A DNA stretch of 37,146 nt from an uncultured Olsenella sp. (GTDB taxonomy: Bacteria > Actinomycetota > Coriobacteriia > Coriobacteriales > Atopobiaceae). Position 1 is the first letter of the stretch, and every line of letters begins with the position of its first letter. Of this stretch, positions 34,803-37,146 are shown in pieces. Below the pieces are notes generated by a model. That model saw only the letters and a list, made by a program, of their open reading frames with translations, did no database searches and was not told where the DNA came from. The position numbers were made by a program, and so were the translations under genes. The stretch covers positions 1 to 37,146 of the forward strand of contig OMVS01000012.1 of assembly GCA_900314575.1 (NCBI GenBank). Direction: 5' to 3'.

Positions 34803-36473
34803 CTACTCGCCGTCCTCCTCGGACATCTCGAGCAGCGTGCTCATGAGGGCGGGGGTGACCTGCTTCTTGCGGCTCACCACGCCGGGCAGGGTCGCGACGC
34901 CGTCCTCGGGCGTGACGCCGAAGGCACGTGAGACCATCGCCTCGGAGTTGGGGCCCCAGTAGAGCATCTCGGTCGTCTGGGACTTGACGTCGGTGAACAT
35001 GTAGAAGACGACGGGGATCTCGTTGACCTTGGCCCCCTCGGGCAGGTAGGGGCCGCAGAGGGCCTCGGCCGCCTTGCGGCTGTTCTCGGTCATGAAGGAG
35101 CCCTGGCCGACGCCGAAGCGGACCTTGCCGCGGCTGAAGACCTTGAAGTCCGAGTTGAAGAACTCCTCGGCCGTGCGTCCGGTGAGGTCGGCGCCGGCGT
35201 CGAACATCTGGTCCGCGTAGGTGTCGATGTCGACCCCGGCGATCTTGGCGAGGGCGTTGCCGGCCTCGACGTCCATCGGGGTGCAGGTGGGCGAGCGGAA
35301 CGCGAGGGTGTCGGAGAGGATGGCCGAGAGCATGAGGCCGGCGATGTTCGCCGGGATCTCCACGCCGTTCTCGCGGTAGATGCTGTAGATGATGGTGCAG
35401 GTGCAGCCCACGGGCATGTTGCGGAAGTAGGCTGGCGCGGAGGTCTCGATCGAGCCGATGCGGTGGTGGTCGATGATCTCCATGATGACGGCCTGCTCGA
35501 GGCCGTCGACCGCCTGGGAGCGCTCGTTGTGGTCCACGAGGATGACGTGCTTCTTCTGGGGGTCGAGCAGGTTGGGGCCGTTCACGACGCCGGCGTAGTG
35601 GCCGCCCTCGTCGACGACGGGGAAGAAGCGGTGGCGCGACTGGGTCATGACCTTGCGCGCGTCGTCGATCGTGGTGTTGACGCTGAAGTGGATGACCTTG
35701 TCCGCTGGCAGCATCTTGGCGCGCACGGGCATGGCCATGGAGATCAGGCGCGCGGCGGCGTAGGTGTCGTAGGGGGTGGCGATGACGGTGCAGTTGCGCT
35801 TCTGCGCCTCGTTGACCACGACGTGCGAGACGTGCGCGCCGTTGCAGACGATGACGCAGCTCACGCCGGACTCGACGGCGAAGCGCTGGGTCTCGTAGCG
35901 GTTGGTGACCAGGACGATGTCGCCGGGCTGGATGTTGCCCTCCATCATCTCCGGCGTGGTGCCGACGCGGATGCGGCCCTCCTCGATGCAGCCCTCCGGG
36001 TCGCCGGCCACCATCTCGCCGTTCAGGGTGTCGAGGACGTTGGTGTAGCGCGTCTTGCTGCTGGAGAGGACCGCGGCGTCGAAGATGTCCATGTTGGCGC
36101 TGGCGATGTCCTTGACGGAGATCAGGCCCTCGATGTCGTTGTCGGCGTCGGTGATGACCAGGGTGTCGACCTTGGACTCCTGGATGAGGTTCCACGCGAC
36201 GTAGAGGCTCGTCTCGGCGTCAATGCCGGGTTGGTGCTGGAAGCTGATGTCCTTGATCTGCGGGGCGACGCTCGTGATGAGCGCGGGCTCGTCGAAGCCG
36301 AAGTGCCTGAGGGCGAACTGCGTCTCGCGGTTGACCGTGCCGGCGCGACGTGCCTCGTAGATGGGCTTGTCGATCTGGTTCTTGAGATAGGCGTAGCTGA
36401 TTGCGGCACAGATCGAGTCCGTGTCCGGATGCAGGTGGCCTATGACGTTTACCTTGCGGATTGCGTCTGGCAT
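34803..36473 (-). CDS. ppaC: Family II (Mn/Co) inorganic pyrophosphatase with CBS-DRTGG regulatory insert
   Basis: A 556-residue DHH-family pyrophosphatase that hydrolyses PPi to phosphate. The N-terminal metal motif GHLHPDTDS (His13, Asp17, Asp19) and the later VDHNERSQ and EIIDHHRIGS form the active site, with the DHHA2 domain at the C-terminus. Between them (about residues 70-315) lie a CBS motif, a DRTGG-type domain, and a second CBS motif (around RHRFFPVVDEGGHYAGVV). This CBS-DRTGG architecture is known from Clostridia and Coriobacteriia, where adenine nucleotides and diadenosine polyphosphates regulate activity. ATG 36473 has AAGGAG upstream and gives the expected N-terminus; a -10-like TACAAT lies on the minus strand at 36539-36534. 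Confidence 0.94.
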   Translation of the reverse strand: MPDAIRKVNVIGHLHPDTDSICAAISYAYLKNQIDKPIYEARRAGTVNRETQFALRHFGFDEPALITSVAPQIKDISFQHQPGIDAETSLYVAWNLIQESKVDTLVITDADNDIEGLISVKDIASANMDIFDAAVLSSSKTRYTNVLDTLNGEMVAGDPEGCIEEGRIRVGTTPEMMEGNIQPGDIVLVTNRYETQRFAVESGVSCVIVCNGAHVSHVVVNEAQKRNCTVIATPYDTYAAARLISMAMPVRAKMLPADKVIHFSVNTTIDDARKVMTQSRHRFFPVVDEGGHYAGVVNGPNLLDPQKKHVILVDHNERSQAVDGLEQAVIMEIIDHHRIGSIETSAPAYFRNMPVGCTCTIIYSIYRENGVEIPANIAGLMLSAILSDTLAFRSPTCTPMDVEAGNALAKIAGVDIDTYADQMFDAGADLTGRTAEEFFNSDFKVFSRGKVRFGVGQGSFMTENSRKAAEALCGPYLPEGAKVNEIPVVFYMFTDVKSQTTEMLYWGPNSEAMVSRAFGVTPEDGVATLPGVVSRKKQVTPALMSTLLEMSEEDGE

Positions 36474-36707
36474 GTGCGCTCCTTGGTGAGAATCGGTTGC
36501 CGTCGGTGAAGATGGCGCGAGCAGGACTTCCAAATTGTAAAACCGCTGCTCATTGATATGCGGTCTGACTTTCCCAAACTTTGGCGAACAATCGGGGCGC
36601 ATCGGCGCGAGGGCCGCTCGCTCGGTGAGCGTATCGGGGGCCGGCGGCGCGCCGTCCCAGGGCGCTTTCCCGGCGACTTCCGGCGATCTCGAAGGCGTCC
36701 CGGACGG

Positions 36708-36742
36708 AGGAGGGGCCGCGCCCGTCGGGTGCGGCCCCTCCT
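36708..36742 (-). terminator. Hairpin terminator after the dehydratase gene
   Basis: A perfect 12-bp stem (36708-36719 with 36731-36742) has an 11-base loop, about 30 bases after the stop of the partial dehydratase gene. No T tract on the minus strand. The rest of 36474-36769 shows only the ppaC promoter region. Confidence 0.6.
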
Positions 36743-36769
36743 GGAAGTGCGTCCGTCGCGCCCGTTCGC

Positions 36770-37146
36770 CTAGATCATCTCGATGAAGGCCGAAAGGCGC
36801 GTGGAGACCTGGCCCTGGTCGCCGGCGGAGTAGTCGGTCTCGAGCTTCATGTAGGGGATGCCGCGGTCCTCGAGGGTGCGGCCCATGTTGACGCTCTCGA
36901 GGTTGAAGGTGTGGCAGGCCTGCAGCACGGCGTCGACCACGCCGTCCGCGTGGTACTTCTCGACCATGGCGAGGGTGTTCTCGACGCGGCCGGGGTTGGG
37001 GGTCATGACCGAGCAGTTGATCTGGAGGTAGCGGTCGGAGATGGCGCGCAGGATGTCGGGGGCGTCCTCGTCGACCATCATGGAGTTGGTGCGCTCGCCC
37101 ATGCAGTTGTCGAGGCAGACGATGACGCCGCCGTTGTCGTCGATGG
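36770..37146 (-). CDS. 2-hydroxyacyl-CoA dehydratase D-component family, C-terminal end (5' partial)
   Basis: The frame is open through the end of the window; about 125 C-terminal residues are visible. The VICLDNC-like strand, a CHTFNLE motif, the GIPYMKLETDYSAGDQGQVSTRLSAFIEM ending (given here only in part as key positions: LETDY and RLSAFIE) are typical of the HgdB/FldC/BcrC family. These subunits bind a [4Fe-4S] cluster and, with an ATP-driven activator, dehydrate 2-hydroxyacyl-CoA esters in amino-acid fermentation. Without the N-terminal part I cannot tell a dehydratase subunit from the related activator-fused or 'double-cubane' proteins. It is upstream of ppaC on the same strand but separated by a hairpin and a promoter. 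Confidence 0.82.
   Translation of the reverse strand, partial: IDDNGGVIVCLDNCMGERTNSMMVDEDAPDILRAISDRYLQINCSVMTPNPGRVENTLAMVEKYHADGVVDAVLQACHTFNLESVNMGRTLEDRGIPYMKLETDYSAGDQGQVSTRLSAFIEMI

Overview
The window is a high-GC (roughly two-thirds G+C by eye), densely coded bacterial chromosome segment with strong Shine-Dalgarno sites and short gaps. The mix of a PTS, sugar ABC import, a CBS/DRTGG-type family II pyrophosphatase and a 2-hydroxyacyl-CoA dehydratase suggests an anaerobic, fermentative, high-GC Gram-positive. I would guess a gut or oral member of the Coriobacteriia (Olsenella/Atopobium/Collinsella-like). That placement is inference from gene content; there is no rRNA in the window to test it.

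Layout. (1) 1-7005 is ordinary chromosome: the end of a coiled-coil protein, a ZIP metal transporter, an unusual BFD-like [2Fe-2S]/DUF1653 fusion, a dCMP deaminase, a DEAD-box RNA helicase on the minus strand, a CmpB-type membrane protein and ProA. (2) 7026-13121 is an L-ascorbate (ula) module: a divergent DeoR-family regulator, PTS EIIA-EIIC-EIIB of the ascorbate family, a beta-propeller-like protein of unknown role, and an UlaG lactonase, closed by a strong rho-independent terminator. (3) 13233-14036 is a GntR/FCD regulator, followed by a 492-bp regulatory gap with two clear palindromes. (4) 14529-29030 is a long co-directional catabolic block. It holds a xylose-isomerase-like TIM barrel, a Tat/lipoprotein sugar-binding protein with two permeases and a double ATPase, an amidohydrolase-2 protein, a D-2-hydroxyacid dehydrogenase, an L-xylulokinase-like FGGY kinase, UlaF- and UlaE-like epimerases, transaldolase, split transketolase and ribulose-phosphate 3-epimerase. 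(5) 29177-37146 is mixed housekeeping: NADP-isocitrate dehydrogenase, TrmB, an EamA transporter, a GH2 glycosidase, CBS-PPase, and the end of a 2-hydroxyacyl-CoA dehydratase subunit.

How it works together. Regions 2 and 4 read as one convergent pathway. Ascorbate enters through the PTS as ascorbate-6-P and UlaG opens the lactone. Separately, an unphosphorylated sugar or sugar acid enters by the ABC importer and is phosphorylated by the LyxK-like kinase. Both branches should meet at L-xylulose-5-P, which UlaE and UlaF convert to D-xylulose-5-P. Transketolase, transaldolase and Rpe then feed it into central metabolism. The expected 3-keto-L-gulonate-6-P decarboxylase (UlaD) is not present in the window. 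GTTCA/TGAAC half-site palindromes occur both upstream of the PTS operon and upstream of transaldolase, suggesting shared control, perhaps by the DeoR-family regulator. The main points worth a second look are this expanded ula cluster without ulaD, the propeller protein inside it, and the BFD-DUF1653 fusion.
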